A stretch of DNA of 64,000 nt from Clostridioides difficile ATCC 9689 = DSM 1296 (GCF_001077535.1 NZ_CP011968.1:1984001-2048000), one strand, 5' to 3'. Positions 16,419 through 25,977 are shown, counted from the stretch's first letter. The notes: generated from the sequence alone by a model not told the origin. Numbers and translations are program-made.

Positions 16419-18173
16419 GTGTATATTATGAATAAAAAATTCAAAAAATTCAGTAAAAAACTAAGTATATTAATTTTAGTTTTGACTATGTTTCTTTTTA
16501 ATAATTTAACTGCAAATGCACAGATTAAAGAAGATTCAATAATAGGAATTGATAGATATGAAACAGCAGGACTTATAGCAGATAGACAAACTTATGATAC
16601 TGTAATATTAGTTAATGGAGATAAAAATTTATCTGATGGGCTTTCATCAAGTGGATTAGCTGGAGCTATTAACGCACCAATACTTTTGACTAAAAAAAGT
16701 GAAATACCAAAAGCTACTTTAAATAGACTAGATAATAAGAGTTTAAATGTTGTAAAAAAAGTATATATAATTGGTGGTTATAATACTATTGAAAATTCAG
16801 TAGAAAAAGATATAAAAAGAAAAGGTATTCAAGTGGAAAGAATAAATGGTAACAATAGAATTGAAACTAGTTATAATGTAGCTAAAAAAATAAATGAAGT
16901 AAGTAGTGTAAAAGAGGTAATGCTTACAAATGGATTTGTAGGAGAGGCTGATGCTATGAGTATAGCACCTGTAGTTGCAAAAAATAAAGGAGCTATAATA
17001 CTTACAGATGGGAAATCAGTTCCATTTAAGACTGAAGGTTTAAATGTTTACGCTATAGGTGGCAAATCTGCGATAAATGAGGATTTAGTAAATGAAACTA
17101 AAGCAATTAGAATCGGAGGAAATGATAGATTTGAGACCAATAAAAAGGTAATGGAAAAGTTTTATAATGGAGCTACAGATTTTTATATAACAAATGGATA
17201 TCAATTAGTAGATGCACTAACATTATCTCCTTTAGCCAAAGAAAAACCAATCGTTTTAGTTGCTGATGGAAGTAATAAAGGTATTTTAAAAGGAGCTAAA
17301 AGTATAACAAAAGTTGGAGGTATTGATGCCAATATATATAAACAGTGTTTAGATATGATTAAATATAATAATATGGATATGACTCCAAATATTTTAAAAC
17401 ACTTAACTTCAGTTGAAGGAAATGAAGTTTCTGAAATACTTATAGAATCAGATAATTTAGGTGTGGTTGTTGAAAAGACGAATACCAATAAATTTGAGTT
17501 TGATTACGTAAGTGTAACTAATGAAAAAAATTGTACTTTTTCTGTATATAAAGAAAATTCTTCTAATAATATAAAAAATGGAAAGCTAGTTGTAAGTGCT
17601 AAGAAAAAAATAGATAAGAAAGATAGTGATTTGCAAGATATGAATGGCGACAATATGATAAATGCAAATAAAGATAGGATGGTAAATGTGATAAAAATTG
17701 GAGTTCCCGATAAAATGTATTCTAATTTTAAAGTAGATGTTGAAAGTGGTTCAGTAGAACTTTATAATATTAAAGGAGGAGCTACTGTTGATGTCAATGA
17801 CGGGATTGCTAACATTGTTGATAACAATGTAACAAATCCTTTCAATATAAATACTAATAGTGGGATTTCAGGTGTAACAGCTGAAACTATATCATCTGAA
17901 ATAAAATTTAGAGCAAACAATGGAATTGTAAATGTAACAGCTACGAATATAAATGGCAATATAAGTTTATTTGGAAGCGATAATAAAGGTACCTTTGATG
18001 GAATATTTAAATTAAATCTGAAAAAAGAACCATCAAATTTACACTTGAAGTTAATTGGAAATGGGATAAATAAATTGCCAGAAGGTTGGTCTAAAAATTA
18101 TATTTTAGGAAATGGACAACCAATTATTGAAGTTAAAAATAATGGCATAAATAATATATCAATTGGAGAATAA
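16419..18173 (+). CDS. Secreted cell wall protein with three CWB2 repeats (Cwp family, possibly Cwp23)
   Basis: A signal peptide (MNKKFKKFSKKLSILILVLTM core, likely cleavage after TANA) is followed by three CWB2 units marked by IIGIDRYETA, RINGNNRIETS and RIGGNDRFETN, each with an ILVNG/MLTNG/YITNG and an IGGY/IGGK/VGGI strand. CWB2 triplets bind the anionic polymer PSII and hold proteins in the C. difficile S-layer. The C-terminal ~250 residues are a beta-rich, adhesin-like domain (VDVESGSVELYNIKGGATVDV, INTNSGISGVTAETISSEI) resembling DUF4097-type repeats. The start could be GTG 16419 (4 nt from AGGAGG) or ATG 16428 (13 nt). The Cwp23 identity is from memory of the genomic neighbourhood, not a match. 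Confidence 0.87.
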   Translation: MYIMNKKFKKFSKKLSILILVLTMFLFNNLTANAQIKEDSIIGIDRYETAGLIADRQTYDTVILVNGDKNLSDGLSSSGLAGAINAPILLTKKSEIPKATLNRLDNKSLNVVKKVYIIGGYNTIENSVEKDIKRKGIQVERINGNNRIETSYNVAKKINEVSSVKEVMLTNGFVGEADAMSIAPVVAKNKGAIILTDGKSVPFKTEGLNVYAIGGKSAINEDLVNETKAIRIGGNDRFETNKKVMEKFYNGATDFYITNGYQLVDALTLSPLAKEKPIVLVADGSNKGILKGAKSITKVGGIDANIYKQCLDMIKYNNMDMTPNILKHLTSVEGNEVSEILIESDNLGVVVEKTNTNKFEFDYVSVTNEKNCTFSVYKENSSNNIKNGKLVVSAKKKIDKKDSDLQDMNGDNMINANKDRMVNVIKIGVPDKMYSNFKVDVESGSVELYNIKGGATVDVNDGIANIVDNNVTNPFNINTNSGISGVTAETISSEIKFRANNGIVNVTATNINGNISLFGSDNKGTFDGIFKLNLKKEPSNLHLKLIGNGINKLPEGWSKNYILGNGQPIIEVKNNGINNISIGE

Positions 18174-18284
18174 AAACATATGAAAATAAAGTTTATATAG
18201 TTTTAAAAATTATAGAATTTTAAAATATTTATATATATTCTTTAAATAAAAAATTATTTTTTAAGTGATAATTAAGTATTTATC

Positions 18285-18322
18285 AATAAGGCTATGGTTG
18301 TAAAAATCATAGCCTTATTTTT
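18285..18322 (+). terminator. Rho-independent terminator of the cell wall protein gene
   Basis: A perfect 12-bp stem (18285-18296 with 18308-18319) with an 11-nt loop ends in a T-rich tract. The remaining ~230 nt to scrR are AT-rich; TTGACT at 18475-18480 may be its -35. Confidence 0.88.
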
Positions 18323-18556
18323 ATATTATAAATAAATTAGAGTATTTATCAATTCATAGTAGATAAAATTGAAATTAAATATAACAACAAAAAATGAAAA
18401 TTACAATTAATTTAATGTTAAAGACTCAATTATTTGGATGTGGAATGGATAGTACAAGTAGTATATAAAAAGTATTGACTGGACAAATAACTATATTTTA
18501 TTTTAAATATATAATATAATGTAATAAAATATATCAAATGTAGAAGGTGATAACCT

Positions 18557-19543
18557 ATGAAAAAAATAACAATAAATGATATTGCTAACTTGGCAGGAGT
18601 ATCTAAAAGTACTGTATCAAGATATCTAAACAATAAAGATATCAGTGATTCTACTAAAGAGAAAATAAAGACAATAATAGATGAATATGGATATGAGCCG
18701 AATGCATTTGCTCAAAGTTTGAGAGCTAAAAAAACATACTTTATTGGTATTATAACACCGTGTTTAGATTCTTTTGTAAAATCTAAAATTATGATGGCAA
18801 TAGATGAAGAACTCAAAGAATTAAAATATACATCACTAATTATTAATACTAATAGAAAAATAAGGTCAGAAATAGATAGTATATCAAAGTTAGCTAGTCT
18901 AAAAGTTGATGGAATAATACTAATTGGTACCGAAATAACTAAAGAACATAAGAATGAAATTGAAAAGTTAGATATACCGATAGTTGTAGTTGGACAAAAA
19001 GTTGATGGTATCAATAGCATAGTGAATGATGATTATGGAGCAGGATATAAAATGGGTCAATATATTGCTAATAAAGGTTACAAAAACATTGTATATTTAG
19101 GTGTTGATGAAAGTGATATATCAGTTGGTTTAAATAGAAAAAATGGAGTACTTAATGGGTTAAAAGATAAAGGGTATGATGCAAAAGTATTTTATACTGA
19201 CTTTGACCAAGAAACGTCTATACAAAGAAGTGGAGAAATGCTAGAAAGTGAAAATCCAGATATAATAATATGTGCAACTGATAATATAGCAATAGCAACA
19301 ATGAAAGAAATCAATAAGAGAGGTAAAAGTATACCACAAGATATATCTGTAGCTGGATTTGGGGGATATGATGTATTGTCTATTATAAGCCCTAAACTTA
19401 CAACAATAAAGTTTGAAAATAAAAATGCAGGTAAAGTAGCAGCAAATACGATAGTAAACTTAATACAAGAAAGAAAAGAACCACTATTAAAGGAGATTAA
19501 ATTTGAATTAATAGAAGGTGAAAGTACAATAAATAAAAATTAA
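18557..19543 (+). CDS. scrR: LacI-family repressor of sucrose genes
   Basis: The N-terminal helix-turn-helix (TINDIANLAGVSKSTVSRYLNN, hinge NAFAQSLRAKKTYFIGII) is followed by a periplasmic-binding-type sensor domain (DGIILIGTEIT, GYKMGQYIANKGYKNIVYLG, AGFGGYDVLSIISPKLTTI). The 328-residue length is normal. Its place before GH32 hydrolase and fructokinase genes, and the double AAACCGGTTT site just upstream of them, identify it as a ScrR/SacR-type repressor, probably released by fructose or sucrose-6-phosphate. It has its own terminator, so it is transcribed separately from scrB. Confidence 0.85.
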   Translation: MKKITINDIANLAGVSKSTVSRYLNNKDISDSTKEKIKTIIDEYGYEPNAFAQSLRAKKTYFIGIITPCLDSFVKSKIMMAIDEELKELKYTSLIINTNRKIRSEIDSISKLASLKVDGIILIGTEITKEHKNEIEKLDIPIVVVGQKVDGINSIVNDDYGAGYKMGQYIANKGYKNIVYLGVDESDISVGLNRKNGVLNGLKDKGYDAKVFYTDFDQETSIQRSGEMLESENPDIIICATDNIAIATMKEINKRGKSIPQDISVAGFGGYDVLSIISPKLTTIKFENKNAGKVAANTIVNLIQERKEPLLKEIKFELIEGESTINKN

Positions 19544-19544
19544 G

Positions 19545-19580
19545 ATACACATTACATATATTAGTAATGTGTATTTTTTT
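19545..19580 (+). terminator. Rho-independent terminator of scrR
   Basis: A perfect 11-bp stem (19545-19555 with 19564-19574) is followed by seven T, immediately after the scrR stop. Confidence 0.92.
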
Positions 19581-19631
19581 ACTAAAAAAACTATAATTCT
19601 AAAAATTAGGAAAACTTTTTTGAAAGAAATA

Positions 19632-19660
19632 TTGCATCTGAAATAAATTTATGCTAATCT
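19632..19660 (+). promoter_or_regulatory. Promoter of the scr operon
   Basis: TTGCAT (19632-19637), a 17-nt spacer and TAATCT (19655-19660) with an upstream TG form an extended -10 promoter. The ScrR operator starts at the next base and covers the expected transcript start. Confidence 0.65.
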
Positions 19661-19694
19661 TTAATTAAACCGGTTTCGAAACCGGTTTAATTAA
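19661..19694. promoter_or_regulatory. Double ScrR operator, 34-bp perfect palindrome
   Basis: Two copies of the self-complementary decamer AAACCGGTTT (19667-19676 and 19679-19688) lie 12 nt apart centre to centre inside a perfect 34-bp palindrome. CCGG-centred or CG-centred dyads of this kind are typical LacI-family operators. A further half-site-like TTAAACCG overlaps its right end. Confidence 0.75.
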
Positions 19695-19711
19695 ACCGAT
19701 AGAATAGCAAA

Positions 19712-19860
19712 ATGAGTGCAAAAATAACTGATTGTAACAAAGTATCAAAGTAATTATTGGAGTACATAGGAATAAACAAAATATAAAAGATGTAGCACAT
19801 TGTGTAATAAGACTAAGAATTGTTTTAGATAGCAATAATAAAGCAAATATAAAATTATAA
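19712..19860 (+). pseudogene. scrA: Remnant of a sucrose PTS transporter gene (EIIB start, scrA)
   Basis: From ATG 19712 the frame reads MSAKITDCNKVSK, meets TAA, continues LLEYIGIN, then in a shifted frame reads NIKDVAHCVIRLRIVLDSNN to a TAA at 19858-19860. This is the N-terminus of a PTS EIIB domain, including the phosphorylated Cys in AHCVIRLR. The rest of EIIB and all of EIIC are missing. The fragment sits exactly where scrA is expected, between operator and scrB. It contains at least one stop codon and one frameshift and cannot encode a transporter. Confidence 0.8.
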
Positions 19861-19878
19861 AAGAAAAGGAATAAAAAT

Positions 19879-21360
19879 ATGTACAAAGAGCCTAAATATA
19901 GAACCATATTAGAATCGACAAAAGAAGAATTAAATAAATTAAGAAATATATCTTTAAATGATAAATATAAACCACTATTTCATATACATCCACAACATGG
20001 ACTACTTAATGACCCAAATGGATTAGCATATTATAATGGTAAGTATCATGTATTTTATCAATGGTATCCATATGATGCAACTCATGGAATGAAGCATTGG
20101 GCTTATGTAAGTTCTGATGATTTTGTAAACTGGAATAGAGAAGATGTAGCATTAATACCAATCGAAAGTTATGAATCTCATGGAGCATATTCAGGTAATG
20201 CGATAGAGGTAGATGGAAAATTGCATATGTATTATACAGGGAATATAAAATATAGTGCAGAAGATAGATATGCATATCAAAACTTAGCTATAATGAACAA
20301 GGATGGTAAAATAACTAAATATGAAAATAATCCAATAGTAAGTGAAATACCAAAAGGATATACAGGACATGTAAGAGACCCAAAAGTATTTAAAAGAAAG
20401 GATAAATACTTTATGTTACTTGGAGCACAAACAAGTGATAAAAAAGGAGTTATAATAGTATATGAATCTAAAAACTCTATAGATTGGAATTTTAAAGGAG
20501 AATTAAATGTAAAAAACATAGATGAAGATTTTGGTTACATGTGGGAATGTCCAGATTATATTAATATAGATGAAAAAGATATATTAATATTTTCACCACA
20601 AGGAGTAGAACCTAAAGGATTTGATTATCAAAATATATATAATGTAGTATATGCTATTGGTAATATGGATTTAGATAATTTAACATTTGAAATAGATACA
20701 ATGAAAGAACTGGAAAAAGGATTTGATTTCTATGCTCCACAAACATTTATAAAGGACTCACAAATAATACTATTTGCATGGGCTGGAATGGGAGAAGTTT
20801 TATACCCTACAGATAAAAACAAATGGGCACATTGTCTAACTGTTCCAAGAAAATTAAATATAAAAAATAATAAGCTATTGCAAATGCCTGTAGATGAATT
20901 AATTAAATTAAGATATGATGAAACAAGTGGGCAAAATACTATAAAGAATAATATCAATATTATAGAAAATAATGAAAATTTATATGAGCTTAATATTAAT
21001 ATAAAAAATATTGACAGCAATAAATTTGGGCTGGAATTATTTTCATCACAAGATGAAGGTGTAAAATTAGAATTTAACAAATTAGGAAACATTGTAACTT
21101 TAGACAGAAGCAACTTTAAAAAAGTTTTCGGTGTTGAATATGGAACAAATAGAAAAGAATATATAAATATTGATGAAAATACTAATATCAAAGTACTAGC
21201 GGATAGAAGTATTTTAGAAATTTTTATAAATGATGGAGAAGTAGTATTTACTAGTAGAATATTTGCTAAAGAAAATTCTAATCAAATAAGGGTTTATAGT
21301 GATAAAATAGTAGAGTATGAGTATACTAAATTTAAATTAAAGCAAGGTATTGAATTATAA
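19879..21360 (+). CDS. scrB: Sucrose-6-phosphate hydrolase, GH32
   Basis: The N-terminal five-bladed propeller holds the three GH32 acidic motifs: HGLLNDPNG (nucleophile Asp, about residue 45), GHVRDPKVF (transition-state Asp) and MWECPDY (acid/base Glu). The C-terminal beta sandwich follows (LNINIKNIDSNKFGLELF, LADRSILEIFINDGEVVFTSRIF). At 493 residues it is full length. There is no signal peptide, so it acts in the cytoplasm on phosphorylated sucrose or fructosides. AAAAGGA precedes the ATG. It follows the scrA remnant and is co-transcribed with fructokinase. With its own PTS gene lost, it would need a transporter encoded elsewhere. Confidence 0.92.
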   Translation: MYKEPKYRTILESTKEELNKLRNISLNDKYKPLFHIHPQHGLLNDPNGLAYYNGKYHVFYQWYPYDATHGMKHWAYVSSDDFVNWNREDVALIPIESYESHGAYSGNAIEVDGKLHMYYTGNIKYSAEDRYAYQNLAIMNKDGKITKYENNPIVSEIPKGYTGHVRDPKVFKRKDKYFMLLGAQTSDKKGVIIVYESKNSIDWNFKGELNVKNIDEDFGYMWECPDYINIDEKDILIFSPQGVEPKGFDYQNIYNVVYAIGNMDLDNLTFEIDTMKELEKGFDFYAPQTFIKDSQIILFAWAGMGEVLYPTDKNKWAHCLTVPRKLNIKNNKLLQMPVDELIKLRYDETSGQNTIKNNINIIENNENLYELNINIKNIDSNKFGLELFSSQDEGVKLEFNKLGNIVTLDRSNFKKVFGVEYGTNRKEYINIDENTNIKVLADRSILEIFINDGEVVFTSRIFAKENSNQIRVYSDKIVEYEYTKFKLKQGIEL

Positions 21361-21385
21361 AAACACATTATAAGGGGTAGAAAAG

Positions 21386-22357
21386 ATGAAAAAAGTAATT
21401 AGCATAGGAGAAGCTTTAATAGACTTTATACCGAATCAAAATGGTGGTAAATTAAAAAATGTATCAGAATTTAGAAGAGTAGCAGGAGGAGCTCCAGCAA
21501 ATGTTAGTGCTGTTGTAGCAAAGCTTGGAGGAAAATCGAGTTTTATATCTAAGTTAGGAAAAGATGCATTTGGTGATTATATAATAGATGTATTAAATGA
21601 AGTAAATGTAAATACTGATTATGTATTGAGAACAAGTAAAGCAAATACAGGACTTGCTTTTGTATCATTAAAAGAAGATGGTAATCGTGATTTCTCATTT
21701 TATAGAAATCCAAGTGCAGATATGCTTTTAGAAGCTGATGAAGTTAAAAAAGAGTGGTTTAATAATTGTCATATCCTACATTTTTGTTCAGTAGATTTAA
21801 TAGATAGTCCAATGAAATTAGCACATAAAAAAGCAATAGAATACGCACTTGAAAGTAATAGTATAATAAGCTTTGACCCTAATATAAGATTACCTTTATG
21901 GGATAGTGAGCAATCTTGTAAAAAGGCAATATCAGAATTTTTACCTTTTGCTCATATTGTTAAGATATCTGATGAAGAATTAGAATTTATAACAGGAGAA
22001 AATGATATAGAAAAATCATTACATAAACTCTTTGTGGGGAATGTTGAACTAGTATTATATACAAAAGGAAAAGATGGAGTAGATGCATACACTAAAAAAG
22101 TAAAAGGTATGTGTAAAGGGGTTAAAGTAAATGCAATAGATACAACCGGAGCAGGAGATTCTTATATAGGTTCATTTTTATACACCTTATTGTATAAACA
22201 AATAACATTGAATGATATAAAAGAAATGAAACAAGAAACGTTAAATGAGTATTTAGAATTTTCTAATTATTATGCAGCTCGTAGTACAACTATTAAAGGT
22301 GCGATAAGTTCATATGCAACAAAGGAAGAAATAACTGAATTTATAAAAAATTTATAG
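21386..22357 (+). CDS. scrK: Fructokinase, PfkB family
   Basis: A 323-residue PfkB-type sugar kinase: GEALIDFIP at the N-terminus, signature 1 in GGAPANVSAVVAKLGG, and signature 2 DTTGAGDSYIGSFLYTLL with the catalytic Asp. It phosphorylates the fructose released by ScrB to fructose-6-phosphate. It lies 25 nt after scrB with its own ribosome binding site (AAGGGG) and is the last gene of the operon. Confidence 0.92.
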   Translation: MKKVISIGEALIDFIPNQNGGKLKNVSEFRRVAGGAPANVSAVVAKLGGKSSFISKLGKDAFGDYIIDVLNEVNVNTDYVLRTSKANTGLAFVSLKEDGNRDFSFYRNPSADMLLEADEVKKEWFNNCHILHFCSVDLIDSPMKLAHKKAIEYALESNSIISFDPNIRLPLWDSEQSCKKAISEFLPFAHIVKISDEELEFITGENDIEKSLHKLFVGNVELVLYTKGKDGVDAYTKKVKGMCKGVKVNAIDTTGAGDSYIGSFLYTLLYKQITLNDIKEMKQETLNEYLEFSNYYAARSTTIKGAISSYATKEEITEFIKNL

Positions 22358-22450
22358 TAGGAATGAGTAATAGGTTTTGAAGGAAGTAACATGTAAAGAG
22401 TTTTTAAGGATGTTTACTATGAAAATAATTAACATATAAAAAGCAATAAA

Positions 22451-22508
22451 GAGGCTGTCTCAAAATAGAGATAAGCCTCTTTATCATTGTTGAAATGATA
22501 AAAAATAT
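22451..22508 (+). repeat. Dispersed intergenic repeat, copy B (truncated)
   Basis: It begins GAGGCTGTCTCAAAATAG, forms a hairpin with GATAAGCCTC plus TTT, and carries the shared ATTGTTGAAATGAT block. Only the first half of the element is present. It lies about 95 nt after scrK and probably serves as its terminator. Confidence 0.6.
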
Positions 22509-22612
22509 TTTAATTATTGTTACTTTTTAGAAGAATATATATCTTATTTTAAATAAGCAAATTATGTAAGATTTATTTATATTATCAATACTTTACTTGG
22601 AGTATTATGTCT

Positions 22613-23215
22613 TTAGCAGTTATCTACTTCAATTGAATTATCTAAAATATAATAAATTTGTTTTGCAAATTGACGAGAATCTTCTTCTTTTTCTTTATTC
22701 ATAAAATTAGGTTTACCTAAATCACGTTCAACAAGCATTCCTATATATTTTAACTGTGAATGCTTACAGTAGCGCTTCATACCATTTTCCCAAATATCAG
22801 CACCCTTTTCAGGTCTATATCCACATGTTGTAATAAGTGCTACTGGTTTTCCTGCCCATAGAGCGGGGCCTTTCTCATTACCATAGTATTTATTCATTCC
22901 ATACACCAATCTGTCAAGTAGTGCTTTCATTGGAGAAGTGCAGTACCAAGAATAAATTGGAGTAGCAAAAACAATTAAATCACACATAAGAATTTTCTTG
23001 AAAATTTTCTGAACATCATCTTTACAATAACATCCAAAATCAAATAAGTTATCCTGACACTTTTTACAAGCAATACATGGCTCTATTTTACAATCATATA
23101 ACCATATTACTTCAATATTTGAATTATAATTTTCTAATTCCTCAATAAAAGGTTTTAAAATAGCAGCAGTATTACCTTTTTTCTTAGGACTTCCCATAAG
23201 AATGCATACTTCCAT
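22613..23215 (-). CDS. Iron-sulfur flavoprotein/NADPH-dependent FMN reductase family
   Basis: The flavodoxin-like fold begins LMGSPKKKGNTAAIL (FMN phosphate loop). The motif CIACKKC followed by further cysteines (FGCYC) matches the compact Cys cluster of iron-sulfur flavoproteins. FATPIYSWYCTSPMKALLDRL is the second FMN loop. At 200 residues it is normal for the family, which transfers electrons from NAD(P)H or ferredoxin in anaerobes. It is monocistronic and convergent with scrK. Confidence 0.82.
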   Translation of the reverse strand: MEVCILMGSPKKKGNTAAILKPFIEELENYNSNIEVIWLYDCKIEPCIACKKCQDNLFDFGCYCKDDVQKIFKKILMCDLIVFATPIYSWYCTSPMKALLDRLVYGMNKYYGNEKGPALWAGKPVALITTCGYRPEKGADIWENGMKRYCKHSQLKYIGMLVERDLGKPNFMNKEKEEDSRQFAKQIYYILDNSIEVDNC

Positions 23216-23495
23216 ATTGATACCTCCACAGTATTTTAAAATAGTTTTTAGTGCTTAATATAGTTTTAGGATACTATGAGAATACGTTAACAACAATACA
23301 CTTTGTATATTTGTAATAAAATTGAAACAAATTGTTTTATCAATAAAAGTTGGAATGTATCTATAATTAAAAATATTTTAGGTATGTTTTTACATATATG
23401 TGTGTAGTTAACTATGGTAATTTATTGTAAAATTATCTTATAGGATTATAATTGCTTAATTTATGATTATATTTAAAATCTTGGAGGTAAAAAAT

Positions 23496-24707
23496 ATGTA
23501 CTCAAATGAAGACTATAAATTTATAGAAGAAAATGCACCATGTTATATATATGATGAGACTAATATAATTGAAAAATGTAAGGAATTGAAAAATAATATT
23601 TTAGGTTTTGATTTTTTATATTCTATAAAAACAAATCCATATAACAAAATTGTAAAAAGCATTGCAGAGCAAGGTTTTGGAGCAGATGCTTCTTCAACTA
23701 ATGAAGTTATGATTTCATCAAAATGTGGAGTTTCTAAAGATGATATTTATTATTCATCACCAGGCAAAACAGAGATTGATATAGAAACTGTTTTAGATAA
23801 ATGCATAATTATTGCAGATAGTATTACAGAAATAGAACTTATAAATAAGATATCTAAAAAGCATAATCAGAAAGTTAAAATAGGAATAAGAATAAATCCT
23901 GATTTTACTATGGATGATGATAGTGCTAAATCAAGCAAATTTGGTATAGATATAGAAGATATGAGCAGTGTTTTTAAGATGTTAAGTATGTGTGATTATG
24001 TATCTGTAGTTGGTATTCATATACATATTAAATCTCAGGTATTGGATTTTGAAAAGTTAGGACATTATTATGAAAAATGTTTTTTTATAGCTTTAAATTT
24101 AAATAAAAGTAAGTATATTAATATTGAATTTATAAATTTTGGTAGTGGACTTGGAGTAGCTTATGATAATCTTAGAGAAAATCCACTTAATCTTAAAGAG
24201 CTTTCAAAATTAACTCAAAAGATTGCTTTTACTAATTCAAACACACTAAAATCAAGACTTCTTATTGAATCAGGACGTTTCATAGTTTGTAAATCAGGTA
24301 ATTATTATGTTAAAATTGTAGATATTAAAGTATCAAGAGGGAAAAAATATCTTATTGTAAAAAATGGACTTAATGGATTTATGAGACCTATTATTTCTAA
24401 TTTAATTGAAAATATTACTTGTGGAGTAGAATTAGAAGGTCAAGAGCCATTATATACATCAAATCATGCCTTTTCTCTTTCAGTATTAAATAATTTAAAA
24501 GAAGAAGAGTATGTAAATGTTGTTGGGAATCTCTGTACATCATTAGATGTAATTGCAAATAATATTAAATTGAAAAAAGCAAACATAGGAGATTTGATTT
24601 CAATTAGTAATGCTGGAAGTTACTCCTATTCTTTATCACCACTATTATTTTCGAGTTATGAATTTCCTAAACAATATTATAAAAGAAAAGATGGATATAT
24701 TGAGTAA
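23496..24707 (+). CDS. PLP-dependent decarboxylase, ornithine/diaminopimelate (fold III) family
   Basis: The fold-III barrel starts with the PLP lysine in LYSIKTNPYNK and continues GFGADASSTNEV, GIHIHIKSQ, FGSGLG and ESGRFIVCKSG. The C-terminal sheet domain has the conserved Cys in VGNLCTSLDVIA and the Tyr in NAGSYSYSLSP. These are the landmarks of LysA-like decarboxylases, but it is diverged and not placed with lysine genes. Related enzymes work in siderophore or opine-like pathways. The ATG at 23496 follows GGAGGT at 7 nt. An MFS transporter gene (now broken) lies 67 nt downstream, suggesting the product or substrate was transported. Confidence 0.82.
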   Translation: MYSNEDYKFIEENAPCYIYDETNIIEKCKELKNNILGFDFLYSIKTNPYNKIVKSIAEQGFGADASSTNEVMISSKCGVSKDDIYYSSPGKTEIDIETVLDKCIIIADSITEIELINKISKKHNQKVKIGIRINPDFTMDDDSAKSSKFGIDIEDMSSVFKMLSMCDYVSVVGIHIHIKSQVLDFEKLGHYYEKCFFIALNLNKSKYINIEFINFGSGLGVAYDNLRENPLNLKELSKLTQKIAFTNSNTLKSRLLIESGRFIVCKSGNYYVKIVDIKVSRGKKYLIVKNGLNGFMRPIISNLIENITCGVELEGQEPLYTSNHAFSLSVLNNLKEEEYVNVVGNLCTSLDVIANNIKLKKANIGDLISISNAGSYSYSLSPLLFSSYEFPKQYYKRKDGYIE

Positions 24708-24774
24708 ACAATAGCATAAATTAATAAACTTAGTATTATTGAAAAAATTTAAAATGCAGGGGGTGTAATTCTAT

Positions 24775-25977
24775 ATGGAATTGTGGAAAAGAAATTTATT
24801 TGTATGTTGGATAGGTATGTTTTTTAGTTCTATAGGGATGAGCCAAATAGCACCTATACTTCCATTATATATTAAACAGTTGGGGGTAACTGATGTTAGT
24901 TTAATACAACAGTATTCAGGTATAATTTTTGGATGTACCTTTGTAGTAGCAGCAATCTTTTCGCCAATTTGAGGGAAAGCTGCTGATAAATATGGAAGAA
25001 AATCAATGCTTTTACGTGCAAGTATTGGGATGGGAATAGTTATATTTACCATGGCGTTTGTTCAAAATGTCTATCAGTTATTAGGATTAAGAATACTTCA
25101 AGGAGTTTTTACGGGTTATGCTACTGCATGTACTACTCTTATTGCAACACAGACAGATAAAAATCATTCAGGATGGGCTTTGGGTACTCTTGCAACTGCA
25201 TCAACTACTGGCTCATTAATTGGTCCAACAGTAGGAGGATATATAGAATCAATCTTAGGTCTTAAAAGTACATTTATTATAACAGGAGGATTGTTGTTTG
25301 TATCATTTATCATCTCTATTTTATTTGTAGTAGATAATTTTAAACCTAAAGAAATAAAAGAATCAATTTCTATACCTAAAGAACAATTAAATATATTGCC
25401 AAATAAATTTTTAATTGCATCTATTTTTGTAACCACATTCATTACTCAACTAGCTTTATACTCTATAGAACCAATTGTAACCATATATATATCACAACTT
25501 ACAAATTTTGCATCAAATGTAGCTTTAATAGCTGGATTGACATTTTCTGCATCAGGATTAGCAAATTTATTAGCAGCTCAAAAACTTGGAAAAATGTCAG
25601 ATAAAATAGGCCCTCAAAAAGTATTGTTAATTTCACTTTTATGGGCTGGGATTATATTTATACCACAAGCTTTTGTAAAAACTGCATGGCAACTGATGTT
25701 GTTGAGATTTTTATTAGGGTTGTCAGTTGCAGGGCTTAATCCTTCTGTTAACAGCTTGCTTAAAAAAATTGCACCAGAAGAATATGTGGGAAAAATATTT
25801 GGATATAATGCATCTGCCCAGTATATAGGCTGTTCATCAGGAGCATTTTTAGGGGGACAAATATCAGCACATTTAGGTATTAGAACAGTATTTTTTTCAA
25901 CAAGTTTATTGTTGTTTATGAATGCACTTTGGATGTATAAATTTACTGGATTGTTTATTAAAGATAAGACTAAATAA
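24775..25977 (+). pseudogene. MFS efflux transporter interrupted by in-frame TGA
   Basis: Two open segments in one frame (24775-24972 and 25006-25977) join into a normal 12-helix MFS protein of 400 residues. The stop TGA at 24970-24972 falls in motif A: FSPI-stop-GKAADKYGRK, where the family usually has Trp (PIWGKLADKYGRK). A single TGG to TGA change explains it. The second motif A-like loop (LGKMSDKIGPQK) and drug-efflux-like LIGPTVGGYIES are intact, and the remainder shows no other damage, so the mutation looks recent. Efflux of a small molecule made by the upstream decarboxylase is possible but unproven. Confidence 0.85.

Noticed and set aside
19665-19907. 80-codon minus-strand open frame across the scr operator
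   Set aside because: It is antisense to the operator and scrA remnant, with no ribosome binding site or recognisable product.
24970-24972. TGA as a selenocysteine codon in the MFS gene
   Set aside because: The position is a conserved Trp in the family, MFS proteins of this type are not selenoproteins, and I saw no SECIS-like hairpin directly after it.
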